In this document: positions 26,093 through 37,176 of the stretch, piece by piece | Position numbering within the stretch: the stretch's first letter is position 1 | How the letters are laid out: every line of letters starts with the position of its first letter | Assembly: GCF_026011735.1 (NCBI RefSeq) | Contig: NZ_BRVN01000012.1 | Span: 28,518-92,517 of the forward strand | Direction: 5' to 3' | Length of the DNA stretch: 64,000 nt | From: Dietzia sp. NCCP-2495 | Lineage (GTDB): Bacteria; Actinomycetota; Actinomycetes; Mycobacteriales; Mycobacteriaceae | Made by a program: the position numbers and the translations under genes | Notes under the pieces: model-generated | Databases searched by the model: none | Seen by the model: only the letters and a program-made list of their open reading frames with translations | Told to the model about the DNA's origin: nothing

Positions 26093-27214
26093 GTGACGAT
26101 CGTCGTGGCATGCGGAGCCTTCAAGGGTTCACTCACCGCTATCGAGGCCTGCCATCACGCGGCCGAGGGCGCACGCCGCGCGCACCCCGACGCCGACGTG
26201 GTGGAGCGCCCCGTGGCCGACGGAGGCGGCGGCAGCCTCGAGGTGATGGTCGCCGGCGGCGCCCGCCGGGTCCCCGTCACCGTGGCCGGGCCGACCGGCG
26301 ACGCGGTCGACAGTGCCTACGCCGCCATCGACCCCGACACGGCGTTCGTCGAGATGGCAGACGCCTGCGGACTCCTCCGGCTGCCCGGCGGCACCCCCCG
26401 ACCGGTCGAGGCCTCCAGCCGCGGCGTGGGTGAGGCGATCCTCGCGGCCCTGCGGTCCGGACGCGGCAACATCCACCTCGGGATCGGCGGTAGCGCCTCC
26501 ACCGACGGCGGCACCGGCATGCTCTCCGCCCTGGGCGCACGCTTCCTCGACGAACGCGGCGACGAACTGCCCGACGGCGGCGGCTCGCTCGTCCACCTCG
26601 ACAGCGTCGACCTCTCCGCGCTCGATCCCGCCGTGCGGGCCGCACGCATCCTCGTCGCGTGCGACGTCGACAACCCGCTCCTCGGCCCTCTCGGCGCCGC
26701 CCGTGTCTACGCGCCGCAGAAGGGGGCCACTCCCGAGGAGGTCGACCTGCTCGAGGCCGGCCTCACGCGCCTGGTCGAGGTCCTGCGGGGCCAGGGCATG
26801 GCCGTGGACCCCGAGGCCCCCGGCTCCGGCGCCGCCGGCGGGGTGGGCTTCACCGCCCGCGAACTGCTCGGCGCCTCGCTCGATCCCGGCTTCACCGTGC
26901 TCGGCACCCTCACCGGCCTCGAGGACGTGGTCTCGGCGGCGGACGTGGTGGTGACGGGCGAAGGGCGACTCGACGACCAGACCATGCACGGCAAGACCCC
27001 CCTCGGCGTCGCCGCGCTCTGCCGCAACCACGCCGTCCCCGTGGTGGCCGTGTGCGGTCGCCTGGACCTCGAGGCCCACCGGGTGGCCGAGGCCGGCTTC
27101 GTGGCCGCCGCCGCCCTCACCGAGGTGGAACCCGATCTCGAGAAATCGATAGCGAACGCCGGACCGCTGCTCGAGGACGTCACCGCCGAGGTCATCTCCC
27201 GTATCCTGCCCTGA
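26093..27214 (+). CDS. glxK: Glycerate kinase (GarK/GlxK type I)
   Basis: A 373-residue type I glycerate kinase. Family motifs are VVACGAFKGSLTAIEA at the start, VADGGGGSLEVM, GIGGSASTDGGTGMLSALG near the middle, and GEGRLDDQTMHGKTPLGVA near the end. It phosphorylates D-glycerate to 2- or 3-phosphoglycerate, feeding glycolysis. GTG 26093 is the start that gives the family N-terminus; GAGGG is 11 nt upstream. Single-gene unit between terminator and a 226-bp gap that holds short 11-bp repeats (AGTGCACCCTC type, 27251-27277). Confidence 0.9.
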   Translation: MTIVVACGAFKGSLTAIEACHHAAEGARRAHPDADVVERPVADGGGGSLEVMVAGGARRVPVTVAGPTGDAVDSAYAAIDPDTAFVEMADACGLLRLPGGTPRPVEASSRGVGEAILAALRSGRGNIHLGIGGSASTDGGTGMLSALGARFLDERGDELPDGGGSLVHLDSVDLSALDPAVRAARILVACDVDNPLLGPLGAARVYAPQKGATPEEVDLLEAGLTRLVEVLRGQGMAVDPEAPGSGAAGGVGFTARELLGASLDPGFTVLGTLTGLEDVVSAADVVVTGEGRLDDQTMHGKTPLGVAALCRNHAVPVVAVCGRLDLEAHRVAEAGFVAAAALTEVEPDLEKSIANAGPLLEDVTAEVISRILP

Positions 27215-27440
27215 CGCACGCCTGCTCAGGCGCCGTTCAGCACCCCTTTAGTGCACCCTCAGTGCCCCCTCAGCGCTAGGCGGTACGGGCCGCGGGCGCG
27301 AACGGCACCGTGCGCGAACCGGGACCACGTCGCCGGACGGGTTTCGGGCCGTCTCGCGAGCCGCCGGACACGGGTAGTAGAGGTGGCCCATGATGAGAGC
27401 CACTCGTCATCGGACACGTCCCACCCATTAGGAGAGTCCC

Positions 27441-29030
27441 GTGCGCTCATTGCTCATCGGTGCACCACTGGCCGCGCTCGCCGCCGTCGCGGTCTCCGAC
27501 CTGACTCAGACCCGCTATCCGGTCCTGCGCAACTTCCCGATCCTCGGCCACGCCCGTCGGGCGTTGACGGCGATCGGGCCGGAACTGCGGCAGTACATCG
27601 TCGCGAGCAACGACGAGGAGCGGCCGTTCACCCGCGACCACCGCGACTGGGTCTACGAGTCCGCCGAGGGCCGCGCCACCACGTTCGGTTTCGGCACGGA
27701 CAACGACGTGGAATTCCTCGAGGGGTACCCGCTCATCAAGCAGCGGACCTTCAGCGAGGTGTCCCTGTCCGCCCACATCCACTCCGGCGAGTTCGTGCCG
27801 ACTCCCCCCGCCAAGGTGCTCGGCGCCGCGCGGGGCCGGGCGCGTGCGTTCCGCCCCGGATCGCTGGTCACCATCTCCGCGATGAGCTACGGCGCCCTGT
27901 CCGGACCCGCCGTCGAAGCGCTCAACCGGGGCGCGGCTCTCGCCGGCGCACTCCACAACACCGGCGAGGGCGGGCTCAGCCCGTACCACCAGAACGGGGC
28001 GGACCTGATCTACCAGATCGGCACCGCCTACTTCGGGTGTCGTGACGAGAACGGTGAGTTCGACATCGACAAGCTCGTCGCACTCACCGAGAAGCACCCG
28101 ATCCGCGCGATCGAGATCAAGCTCAGCCAGGGGGCGAAGCCGGGGCTCGGCGGCCTGCTCCCCGCCCCCAAGATCACCGAGGAGGTCTCGCAGCTGCGTG
28201 GCATCCCGATGGGTGAGGACTGCGCCAGCCCGTCCAGGCACACTGCCTTCCACGACGTGGACTCGATGCTCGACTTCGTCGAACTGATCGCCGAGCGCAC
28301 CGGACTGCCCGTGGGCATCAAGTCCGCTGTCGGCGAGACGAGGTTCTGGGAGGACCTCGCCGAGGCGATGGCCCCGCGCGACCGCGGCGTCGACTTCATC
28401 ACCATCGACGGCGGCGAGGGCGGCACCGGCGCCGGCCCGCTCGTCTTCTCCGACGCCGTGTCGCTCCCGTTCCGGCTGGGGTTCCCGCGCGTGTACACGA
28501 TCTTCGCGGCGGCCGGACTCGCCGACGACGTGGTGTTCATCGGCTCCGGCAAGCTCGGCATCCCCGAGAACGCGGTGGTGGCCTTCGCCATGGGCGTCGA
28601 CATGATCAACGTCGGCCGCGAGGCGATGCTCTCCGTGGGGTGCATCCAGGCGCAGAAGTGCCACACCGGCGGGTGCCCGACCGGCGTCGCCACCCAGAAC
28701 CCGTGGCTGACCAGGGGCGTCGACCCCACGTCGATGGCCGAGCGGTGCGCCAACTATCTGCGGGCCCTGCGCCGCGAGCTGATCAAGGTCTCCGGAGCCG
28801 TGGGGGTCCCGCACCCGGCCATGATCACGCCGACCGACGTCGAGCTCGCCCACGGCACCCGCACCTCCACCACGCTCGCCGAGGTGTACGGCTACGAAGA
28901 CAACTGGGGAGTTCCCAGCGACGCCGACATCGCGGCGATCACCGACATCATGATCGAGAACGGGATCGCCGAGTACAGTGCGGCGTCACTCCCGCCCGGC
29001 GTCAAGCCCAGGGCTGCCTCCGACGCCTGA
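27441..29030 (+). CDS. FMN-binding glutamate synthase-family protein (stand-alone)
   Basis: A 529-residue protein that carries only the FMN synthase domain of glutamate synthase. A hydrophobic N-terminal helix (LLIGAPLAALAAVAV) suggests membrane anchoring. ITIDGGEGGTGAGPLVF and the 3Fe-4S cysteines in CIQAQKCHTGGCPTG (about 400) are present. Unlike GltB it has no glutaminase domain, so it must use ammonia or another partner, and its electron donor is unknown. Starts at GTG 27441 behind AGGAGAG. It is a distant paralogue of gltB in this window. Confidence 0.85.
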   Translation: MRSLLIGAPLAALAAVAVSDLTQTRYPVLRNFPILGHARRALTAIGPELRQYIVASNDEERPFTRDHRDWVYESAEGRATTFGFGTDNDVEFLEGYPLIKQRTFSEVSLSAHIHSGEFVPTPPAKVLGAARGRARAFRPGSLVTISAMSYGALSGPAVEALNRGAALAGALHNTGEGGLSPYHQNGADLIYQIGTAYFGCRDENGEFDIDKLVALTEKHPIRAIEIKLSQGAKPGLGGLLPAPKITEEVSQLRGIPMGEDCASPSRHTAFHDVDSMLDFVELIAERTGLPVGIKSAVGETRFWEDLAEAMAPRDRGVDFITIDGGEGGTGAGPLVFSDAVSLPFRLGFPRVYTIFAAAGLADDVVFIGSGKLGIPENAVVAFAMGVDMINVGREAMLSVGCIQAQKCHTGGCPTGVATQNPWLTRGVDPTSMAERCANYLRALRRELIKVSGAVGVPHPAMITPTDVELAHGTRTSTTLAEVYGYEDNWGVPSDADIAAITDIMIENGIAEYSAASLPPGVKPRAASDA

Positions 29031-29070
29031 GTCGACGGGGCGCCCGACATCCCGGTGTGTCGCGGGCCGG

Positions 29071-29703
29071 TCAGTCGGCAGAGACCCCCGCGCGCAGCAA
29101 GCCCAGTTCGCGGTTGAGATTGGCGTGCGCCTGCTTCTCCCAGGCGTCACGACCGGCCCGGGTGAGGAAGACCGACCGGCGCTCGAGCAATCCCTCCAGC
29201 GCGGCGACGCGGCCCGCGACGAACCGCTCCCCCGGCACGTGCGCGTACTCGTGCCGGACGTCCTGGGTATAGGCGTCATAGGTGTCCGGGTCCGAACCGA
29301 GGACGGCCAGGTCGGCGTCCGACAGGACCGACCCGTTGAGATCGCCCGCCTCGACGCGGTGCCCGCCCATCAACCTGACGAGCCGTACGACCTCGTCGAC
29401 GGGCGCGGCGGGATCGAGCTCTCGCTGCGTCCATCCGGCCGATTTGTCGTTGTTCTCCGACTCGGTCGGATCGAACACCGCGGCATGACACCAGGCGGCC
29501 AACCGGACCGCCGTCCCGTCGAAGGATTCGCCGTCCTCCTCGAGAGTGTCGATGGCCTGGAGGACTGCCCGCAGGTGCGTCTCGTTGTGATAGCGCCGCT
29601 GCGGCTCGTTCCAGCGTTCCAGCAGATCAGCGCGCAGTTCGGGGGTAAGAAACTCGACCTCGGCGTCGAGCGGCTCGGCATAGTTCACTCGGTCGGTATC
29701 CAT
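29071..29703 (-). CDS. HD-domain predicted metal-dependent phosphohydrolase
   Basis: A 210-residue protein of the COG4339 type. It has RRYHNETHLRAVL (His-based metal site), LAAWCHAAVFDP as the second His motif and LSDADLAVLG carrying the conserved Asp. Such proteins are predicted phosphohydrolases with unknown substrate. The start is the ATG at 29703, directly behind a -10 box. It converges with the FMN glutamate synthase-like gene. Confidence 0.75.
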   Translation of the reverse strand: MDTDRVNYAEPLDAEVEFLTPELRADLLERWNEPQRRYHNETHLRAVLQAIDTLEEDGESFDGTAVRLAAWCHAAVFDPTESENNDKSAGWTQRELDPAAPVDEVVRLVRLMGGHRVEAGDLNGSVLSDADLAVLGSDPDTYDAYTQDVRHEYAHVPGERFVAGRVAALEGLLERRSVFLTRAGRDAWEKQAHANLNRELGLLRAGVSAD

Positions 29704-29709
29704 GTATGG

Positions 29710-29715
29710 ACTCTA
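29710..29715 (-). promoter_or_regulatory. -10 box TAGAGT, leaderless start of the HD gene
   Basis: TAGAGT on the minus strand, 6 nt before ATG 29703. Confidence 0.55.
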
Positions 29716-29794
29716 CCGCCGGGCCCGACGCGGTCCGGCGGAATCGGCAAGTCGGACCCGGGCCGAGGGTCGTGAGCCTGCTTCGCGCCGGGAT

Positions 29795-29842
29795 CTCGAC
29801 CGCACCTCAACTCGACCGCACCCCGACTCGACCTCACCTCAG
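29795..29842. repeat. Three 16-bp tandem units ending in the DUF779 stop
   Basis: CTCGACCGCACCTCAA (29795-29810), CTCGACCGCACCCCGA (29811-29826) and CTCGACCTCACCTCAG (29827-29842). The stop codon of the DUF779 gene (29839-29841) lies in the last unit. Confidence 0.8.
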
Positions 29843-30380
29843 ACGTCCAGGTCCATCCCGAGCTGCGGCGGGTGCGCCTCGAGCAGCTCCATCTCCCGCT
29901 CGTCGAACGTGCGCGCCCGCGACAGGAACCGCCTGCCCGTCGGGTTCTCGAGACTGAAACCCGAGCCACGCCCGGGGACCGCGTCCAACACCAACTGCGT
30001 GTGCTTCCAGGCGTCGAACTGTAGGCCCGAGATCCAGACGCGGATCCGGGAGGACGACGACGGCGAGCTCCCGCCCGTCTCGTCGTCGTCCTGCTCGAAC
30101 GGGAAGCCCCCACCCAGGTCGAGCTCACCCACCAACACGTCCCGCTGCCCGACCTTGAACTCACCCTCCGGGTAGCACATGGGTGCCGAACCGTCGCAGC
30201 AGCCGCCGGACTGGTGGAACATCACCGGGCCGTGCCGGCCGACGAGCTCACGGATCAGCTCGACGGCCGGCTCGGTCGCCACGACGCGCGGCGGGAGGTC
30301 AGACGGCGCACCGTCCCCGGGGAGCGCCCGCGCCGCGATGGGCACGCTTCCCCCCGTGGGCAGTCCGCAGACGCCGTCCA

Positions 30381-30381
<1 letters not shown>
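29839..30381 (-). CDS. DUF779 protein partnered with aldehyde dehydrogenase
   Basis: A 180-residue protein with the DUF779 core: VMFHQSGGCCDGSAPMCYPEGEF, VLVGELDLGG, WISGLQFDAWKHTQLVLDAVPGRGSGFSLE and NPTGRRFLSRA. The conserved Cys residues suggest metal or redox chemistry, but no function is established. The gene is almost always next to an ExaC/Adh-type aldehyde dehydrogenase, as here. Its ATG overlaps the dehydrogenase stop by one base (TGATG), so both are co-translated. Tandem repeats overlap its stop. Confidence 0.82.
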
Positions 30382-31904
<1,523 letters not shown>

Positions 31905-32014
31905 GGCGCCCCTCCTTCGTCACTGGCCTGACCCGGACTGGTCGGCCCCTGTGACCCAGGACACTATTGGCCGGTGGGTTGCAACGACGTTGCATACGCG
32001 CGGTGGGCTCCCTG

Positions 32015-33211
32015 TCACGCCCCCAGACGATCGTCCAGAATCCGCACCATCGACTCCGCCGTCGCGCGCTCCGCGGGCGCGAGTCCGGGCACGCGGGCGA
32101 GCGCGTTCCACGCATCCGGGTCGTCCCGACCCGGCCCCGCCGTCCACGTCCGGAGATCCGAGGTCGATCCCCCACCGAGCACAGCGGCCCGGACCCTCGC
32201 GTGCAGCTCGTCCCGGAGGTCGACGACGCCGGGCGCGTCCGAGGCCGGAAGGAGCGGACCCGGGTACGCCCGCACCGCCTCGCCGACATCGGTCGCAAGC
32301 AGTGCGGACACCGCGGCCGCGTCGGTGTCGACACTCCCCGGCACCAGCCGGTAGGGCCGCGACCCGATCGCCTCGCCGCCGAGCACGCGGCGCAGCCGGG
32401 AGACCTCCGCACGCACACTGACATCGTCCAACCTGCCCTCGGCGAGCAGCTCCGCCAACGCACCGCCCGTCACGCCCTCGGGGTGCGCGGCCAGCAGGAC
32501 GAGGATCTCGGCGTGACGGAGCGTCAGCGGACCCGCACCGGCCAGAGTCGGCCGGTGCGTGCCGAGCACCTCGACGCGACGGTCAGCCGCCGGGACGGCC
32601 GGGAGCGCACGGGCGGCCTCCGGCACCAGCACCCCGGCGGCGGTGGATCTCAGTTCACCCTCGGCCAACAGCACGGTGGCCTTTACCAGCGCCAACATCT
32701 CGTCTGATGCCGCCGAGTCGCGTCCCGTCACGTCGATCCCGCCGATCACGCGACCGGTCACGGGGTCGTGCACCGGGGCGGCCGAGCAGCTCCACGAGTG
32801 CGCGGGCGCCAGGAAATGCTCCTCACCCCGGACCCGCACCGGGACGTCGTGCCGGATCGCGAGCCCGGGAGCGTTCGCGCCCACCACCTCGTCGCTCCAG
32901 AGCGCGCCGGGGACGAACCCCATCCGCTCGGCGCGCGAGCGGACTCCACGCCCCCCGAAGAGCCACAAGAGACGACCGTCCACATCGGCCACGGCGACGA
33001 GGTGCCCACTGTCGACCACACCGGACACGAGAACCTTCTCCACGAGCGGGAGAACCGACGCGATCTGGTGCGACGCCCGCCACTCGGAGAGGTCGGCACC
33101 CTCGAGGTCGACGAGAGGGCCTGTCCTGTCCGGATCAATTCCCCGACGCCTGCTGCGCTCCCACGATTGCGCCACGAGTGCGCCACCGCGAGCGGCCGTA
33201 CCTGCAGTCAT
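32015..33211 (-). CDS. GAF-domain transcriptional regulator (AcoR-like, no AAA domain)
   Basis: A 398-residue protein. The N-terminal part is of the AcoR sensor type: VAQSWERSRRRGIDPD, VDSGHLVAVADVDGRLLWL, then GALWSDEVVGANAPGLAIR and SCSAAPVHDPVTGRVIGGIDVTG. The C-terminal part (TLRHAEILVLLAAHPEGVTGGALAELL, VRAEVSRLRRVLG) is a winged-helix region. There is no sigma-54 AAA+ module. It probably activates the aldehyde dehydrogenase/DUF779 genes 110 bp downstream on the same strand. The start ATG 33211 follows a -10 box by 6 nt. Confidence 0.75.
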   Translation of the reverse strand: MTAGTAARGGALVAQSWERSRRRGIDPDRTGPLVDLEGADLSEWRASHQIASVLPLVEKVLVSGVVDSGHLVAVADVDGRLLWLFGGRGVRSRAERMGFVPGALWSDEVVGANAPGLAIRHDVPVRVRGEEHFLAPAHSWSCSAAPVHDPVTGRVIGGIDVTGRDSAASDEMLALVKATVLLAEGELRSTAAGVLVPEAARALPAVPAADRRVEVLGTHRPTLAGAGPLTLRHAEILVLLAAHPEGVTGGALAELLAEGRLDDVSVRAEVSRLRRVLGGEAIGSRPYRLVPGSVDTDAAAVSALLATDVGEAVRAYPGPLLPASDAPGVVDLRDELHARVRAAVLGGGSTSDLRTWTAGPGRDDPDAWNALARVPGLAPAERATAESMVRILDDRLGA

Positions 33212-33217
33212 GCCTCC

Positions 33218-33223
33218 AGTGTA
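33218..33223 (-). promoter_or_regulatory. -10 box TACACT, leaderless start of the GAF regulator
   Basis: TACACT on the minus strand, 6 nt before ATG 33211. Confidence 0.55.
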
Positions 33224-33307
33224 ACTGGGGTCACATAACCGCCGACCTCGTGGCGCTATAAGCCAATCCAAATAGACCGTGGTCCACACCTGCGGACCGA
33301 CACCCTC

Positions 33308-33346
33308 TACACTCGGTGGTGATACAGGCCACATTTGACCTAAGGA
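33308..33346 (+). promoter_or_regulatory. -10 box and ribosome binding site of the first fadD
   Basis: TACACT at 33308-33313 and TAAGGA at 33341-33346, 5 nt before ATG 33352. The predicted leader is about 30 nt. Confidence 0.5.
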
Positions 33347-33351
33347 TCAGC

Positions 33352-35139
33352 ATGACGACCGAGTTCGCTAGCCCTCCCGCCACGAAGAAGTTCCCCGTCG
33401 AGAATCTCGGTCGGCTCGTGTTCAGGAACGCAGAGGAAGCCCCCAACGACGTCGCGGTGATCCGCAACGTCGGCGAACAGTGGCAGGACGTCACCTGCGC
33501 GCAGTACCTCGACGAGGTCAAGGCCGTCGCCAAGGGGCTCATCTCCAAGGGCGTGAAGCCCGGCGACCGTCTCGCGATCATGAGCCACACCCGGTACGAG
33601 TGGTCGCTCATCGCCTGGGCCTCCTGGGTCGTCGGCGCCGTGACCGTGCCGATCTACGAGACCTCGTCGCCGCACCAGTGCAACTGGATCCTCACCGACT
33701 CGGGCTCGACGCACGCGGTCGTGGAGAACTCCGAGCTGCGTGACGTCCTCGCTTCGGAGACCGAGTGGGACGGCGAGGTGCTGGTGATCGAGGACGGCCT
33801 GGTCGACGCTCTCGTGGCGGCCGGTGCCGGCGTCTCCGACGAGGAGGTCGAGGCGGCATCGCTGTCGGCCACCCACGACTCGCCCTGCGCGATCGTCTAC
33901 ACCTCCGGCACGACCGGCAACCCCAAGGGCTGCGAGATCGCCCACGGCGGTTTCGGAGACGTCGTGGTGGCCGTTGAGCAGCGACTGGAAGAGGCGTTCG
34001 TCCCGAACAGCCGTACCTTGATCTTCCTCCCGTTGGCCCACGTCCTGGCCCGCATCGTGGAGGTGGCCTGCTTCTACAAGCGTGTCGCCGTGGCCCACGA
34101 GCCCGACGCCACCAAGGTCGTCGAGCGCCTGGGCGAGATCCACCCGACGTTCCTGGTCTCCGTGCCGCGCGTGCTCGAGAAGGTCTACAACTCCGCCGCC
34201 GCCAAGGCCGAGGCCGCCGGTGGCGCCAAGGCCAAGATCTTCAAGGCAGCCGTCCAGACCGCGATCGACTACTCCAAGGCGACCGAGGGCGGCAAGAAGG
34301 CCCCCGCGGGCCTCGCGATCAAGCAGAAGCTGTTCGCCAAGCTTGTCTACTCGAAGCTGCACGAGGCGCTCGGCGGCGAGTGCAACCGCGTCATCTCCGG
34401 CGGTGGCCCCCTGGGCGCCCGCCTCGGCCACTTCTTCCGCGGCGCGGGCTTCGACCTGCTCGAGGGCTACGGCCTCACCGAGTCCTCCGGCGTCCTCACC
34501 GTCAACCCGATCAACAATGCCAGGATCGGTACCGTCGGCACCCCGATCCCGGGTGTGACCATCAAGATCGGCGAGGACGGCGAGGTCCTGGCCAAGGCCA
34601 AGACCCTGTTCAAGGGCTACTGGCAGAACCCGCAGGCCAACGCGGACTCGTGGTCCGGCGACTGGTACCACACCGGCGACATCGGCGAGCTGGACGCGGA
34701 CGGCTACCTGTCCATCACCGGCCGCAAGAAGGACCTCATCGTCACGGCCGGCGGCAAGAACGTCTCACCGTCGCAGCTCGAGGACCAGCTCGCCTCCGAC
34801 CCGCTCATCAGCCAGGCCGTCGTGGTGGGCGACAACCGCAGCTACATCGCGGCACTGGTCACCATCGACCAGGAGACCTTCTCCAGCTGGGCCGACAAGC
34901 ACGGCAAGACCGGCTCGGTGGCAGACCTGATCCAGGACGGTGACCTGGTGGGCGCGGTTCAGGACGCGGTGGACCGGGCCAACAAGACGGTCTCGCGCGC
35001 CGAGTCCATCCGTAAGTTCCGGATCCTCGCCGACGAGTTCTCCGTCGAGGGCGGCGAGCTGACGCCCACGCTCAAGCTCAAGCGCAACGTGGTGCACGAG
35101 CGGTTCGCCGACGAGATCGAGAACCTCTACGCGAAGTAG
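33352..35139 (+). CDS. Long-chain fatty-acid-CoA ligase (FadD15-like)
   Basis: A 595-residue AMP-forming acyl-CoA synthetase. The P-loop motif YTSGTTGNPKGCE is near residue 181-193, GYGLTESSGV follows at about 377, then YHTGDIGELDADGYLSITGRKKDLIVTAGGKNVSP. It should activate long-chain fatty acids to acyl-CoA at the membrane, as in mycobacterial FadD15. It is convergent with a second gene of the same type (35260-37068), and a hairpin and repeats lie between them. Confidence 0.87.
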   Translation: MTTEFASPPATKKFPVENLGRLVFRNAEEAPNDVAVIRNVGEQWQDVTCAQYLDEVKAVAKGLISKGVKPGDRLAIMSHTRYEWSLIAWASWVVGAVTVPIYETSSPHQCNWILTDSGSTHAVVENSELRDVLASETEWDGEVLVIEDGLVDALVAAGAGVSDEEVEAASLSATHDSPCAIVYTSGTTGNPKGCEIAHGGFGDVVVAVEQRLEEAFVPNSRTLIFLPLAHVLARIVEVACFYKRVAVAHEPDATKVVERLGEIHPTFLVSVPRVLEKVYNSAAAKAEAAGGAKAKIFKAAVQTAIDYSKATEGGKKAPAGLAIKQKLFAKLVYSKLHEALGGECNRVISGGGPLGARLGHFFRGAGFDLLEGYGLTESSGVLTVNPINNARIGTVGTPIPGVTIKIGEDGEVLAKAKTLFKGYWQNPQANADSWSGDWYHTGDIGELDADGYLSITGRKKDLIVTAGGKNVSPSQLEDQLASDPLISQAVVVGDNRSYIAALVTIDQETFSSWADKHGKTGSVADLIQDGDLVGAVQDAVDRANKTVSRAESIRKFRILADEFSVEGGELTPTLKLKRNVVHERFADEIENLYAK

Positions 35140-35156
35140 AGCAGCAACCGGCACAG

Positions 35157-35204
35157 AACGCGTGAGCGCCCGGCCCCGGCTCAGGGGTCGGGCGCTCACG
35201 CGTT
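35157..35204. terminator. Bidirectional terminator between the two fadD genes
   Basis: Perfect 16-bp stem AACGCGTGAGCGCCCG (35157-35172) and its complement (35189-35204). Confidence 0.85.
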
Positions 35205-35210
35205 GATGCC

Positions 35211-35270
35211 GAACTCGCAGGTACTGAAATCGCAGGTACTGAACTCGTCGGTGCCGACCTCAGGCGTACA
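35211..35270. repeat. 15-bp tandem repeats over the stop of the second fadD
   Basis: Units GAACTCGCAGGTACT (35211-35225), GAAATCGCAGGTACT (35226-35240), GAACTCGTCGGTGCC (35241-35255) and a degenerate GACCTCAGGCGTACA (35256-35270) that includes the stop codon (35260-35262). Confidence 0.8.
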
Positions 35271-37068
35271 TGCCCTCGATCTGGTCGGCGTAGTGCTCGG
35301 CCACCACGTGCCGCTTGACCTTCAAGGTCGCGGTCAGCTCGCCCGAGGACTCGGTGAAGTCCTCCGGCAGCACCACGAACTTCTTGACCCCCTCGGCGTG
35401 CGAGACCAGCCGGTTGGCCTCGTCCACGGCGAACTGGAGCTCGGCCCGCAGTGCGGGGTCGTCGGCCAGTTCCTCGGAGGAGCGGCCGCTGTGGCCGTTC
35501 TCCTCGGCCCACGTCTCGAGTTCGCCCGGGTCCACGGTGATGAGCGCGGAGATGAACTTGCGGCCCTCGCCGATCAGCACCGCGTGGCCGACGAGCCGGT
35601 GCGCGCGGATCGCGTCCTCGATCTGCCCCGGCGAAACGTTCTTGCCACCGGCGGTGACGATGATCTCCTTGGACCGACCGGAGATCGTCAGGTAGCCGTC
35701 AGCGTCGAGCGAGCCGAGGTCTCCGGTGTTGAACCAGCCGTCGACGAGCGCCTCGGCGGTGGCCTCGGGGTTGTTCCAGTAGCTGTCGAAGAGGATCTCG
35801 CCGGCCAACTCCACCTCGCCGGTGTCGGTGATGCGCACGCTGGTGCCGGCCACCGGCCGGCCGACGGTGCCGATGCGCTGGCAGCCGGGCCCGTTGACGG
35901 TGGCGGCGGCGGTGCTCTCGGTGAGGCCGTAGCCCTCGTATAGCGGTACGCCGAGACCGCGGAAGAAGTGAGAGATGCGGTCGGGCAGGGCGCCGCCGCC
36001 GGAGATGGCGTACTCACAGCGCCCGCCGAGCGCGTCTCGGACGGTCGAGTACACGGCCTTGTCTAGCGCCTTGAACTGCAGGGTGTGCAGGAGCGACGGG
36101 CGGCGGGCGTCGTCCAGTCCGTCGCCACCGCGCAGGCGACTGTCCTCGATGGCGATCTGCTCGGCACGGGAGAAGATCCCCTTCTGCAGGGCGCCCTTCG
36201 CGCCGGCCGTGGCGGCGATCCCGTCACGGACCTTTTCGAACACGCGGGGGACGCCGAGGATCATGTGGGGCCGGAAGTCGGCGAAGCGCGGGAGGATGGT
36301 GGAGGTGTCGTCCCAGAACCCGACGGTCGCGTCGCCCAGGAAGACGGTGTAGGTCACGGCGCGGGCGAGGACGTGGGCCAGCGGCAGGAACATCAGCGTC
36401 TTCTTGCCGGACTGCGCCATGGTCCCGATGGGGTGCCCCAGCAGCGCGTGGCACTCCGCCAGGAGGTTGTGGTGGGTGATCACGCAGCCCTTGGGCCGTC
36501 CGGTGGTGCCGGAGGTGTAGATGATCGACGCGGGGCTGTCCACCCGGAGGGTGTCCAGTGCGGCGTCGAGGGTGGCGGGCTCGACGGCCTCGCCGTCGGC
36601 CTCGAGGGCCTCCAGTCCGCCGTCGTCGAGGTAGAGGATCCGGGTGCAGGTCTCAGGGACCGAGGTGTCGCCGACGACGACGACGTGGTCCTCGTTCTCG
36701 GCCACGAGGACCTTGGCGGCGGAGTCTTCGAGGATCCATTCGAGCTGGCCCGCGGAGGACGAGGGGTAGATCGGCACGGTGACGGCCCCGGCGGTCCAGA
36801 CCGCGAGGTCGACGAGGACCCATTCGAGGCGGGTGCCGGCCATGAGCGCCACCCGGTCCCCGGGCTCGACGCCGGAGGCGATGAGCCCGGCGGCGATCGC
36901 GTCGACCCGCTCGCGCAGCTCGGCGCCCGAGAGCCCCTGCCACTTCTCGCCGGTGTGGTACTCGAACGGGGTGGCCCGCGGGTTCGTGGTGGCCCGTCCC
37001 CGCGCCACCACCGGGATGAGGTCGGCCTCGGTGAAGGTACGGGTGGACGGGACGGAGATCTCGCGCAT
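35260..37068 (-). CDS. Long-chain fatty-acid-CoA ligase (FadD15-like), second copy
   Basis: A 602-residue acyl-CoA synthetase of nearly the same length as mycobacterial FadD15. The P-loop YTSGTTGRPKGCV and GYGLTESTAAATVNG are present, followed by WFNTGDLGSLDADGYLTISGRSKEIIVTAGGKNVSPG. ATG 37068 gives the normal N-terminus and has GAAAGG 11 nt upstream. A palindrome overlaps its -10 box. The two FadD15-like proteins are close paralogues in convergent orientation; different chain length or expression is possible. Confidence 0.87.
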   Translation of the reverse strand: MREISVPSTRTFTEADLIPVVARGRATTNPRATPFEYHTGEKWQGLSGAELRERVDAIAAGLIASGVEPGDRVALMAGTRLEWVLVDLAVWTAGAVTVPIYPSSSAGQLEWILEDSAAKVLVAENEDHVVVVGDTSVPETCTRILYLDDGGLEALEADGEAVEPATLDAALDTLRVDSPASIIYTSGTTGRPKGCVITHHNLLAECHALLGHPIGTMAQSGKKTLMFLPLAHVLARAVTYTVFLGDATVGFWDDTSTILPRFADFRPHMILGVPRVFEKVRDGIAATAGAKGALQKGIFSRAEQIAIEDSRLRGGDGLDDARRPSLLHTLQFKALDKAVYSTVRDALGGRCEYAISGGGALPDRISHFFRGLGVPLYEGYGLTESTAAATVNGPGCQRIGTVGRPVAGTSVRITDTGEVELAGEILFDSYWNNPEATAEALVDGWFNTGDLGSLDADGYLTISGRSKEIIVTAGGKNVSPGQIEDAIRAHRLVGHAVLIGEGRKFISALITVDPGELETWAEENGHSGRSSEELADDPALRAELQFAVDEANRLVSHAEGVKKFVVLPEDFTESSGELTATLKVKRHVVAEHYADQIEGMYA

Positions 37069-37109
37069 GCCGGTTTCGGCCTTTCGGACGACGTCGAAAA
37101 TGGAGCGCA

Positions 37110-37122
37110 GTCGATTATCGAC
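37110..37122 (-). promoter_or_regulatory. 13-bp palindrome over the -10 box of the second fadD
   Basis: GTCGATTATCGAC is a perfect palindrome. On the minus strand it contains the -10 box GATAAT (37119-37114). A repressor bound here would block the promoter. Confidence 0.5.
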
Positions 37123-37176
37123 CGGACACAGCGCCCGTGGCAATCTATCAGGCTGTCCTGATCGGACCCTCGTGCC

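Noticed and set aside
29031..29070. Terminator between the FMN glutamate synthase-like gene and the HD gene
   Set aside because: The possible stem is short and interrupted, so it is not convincing.
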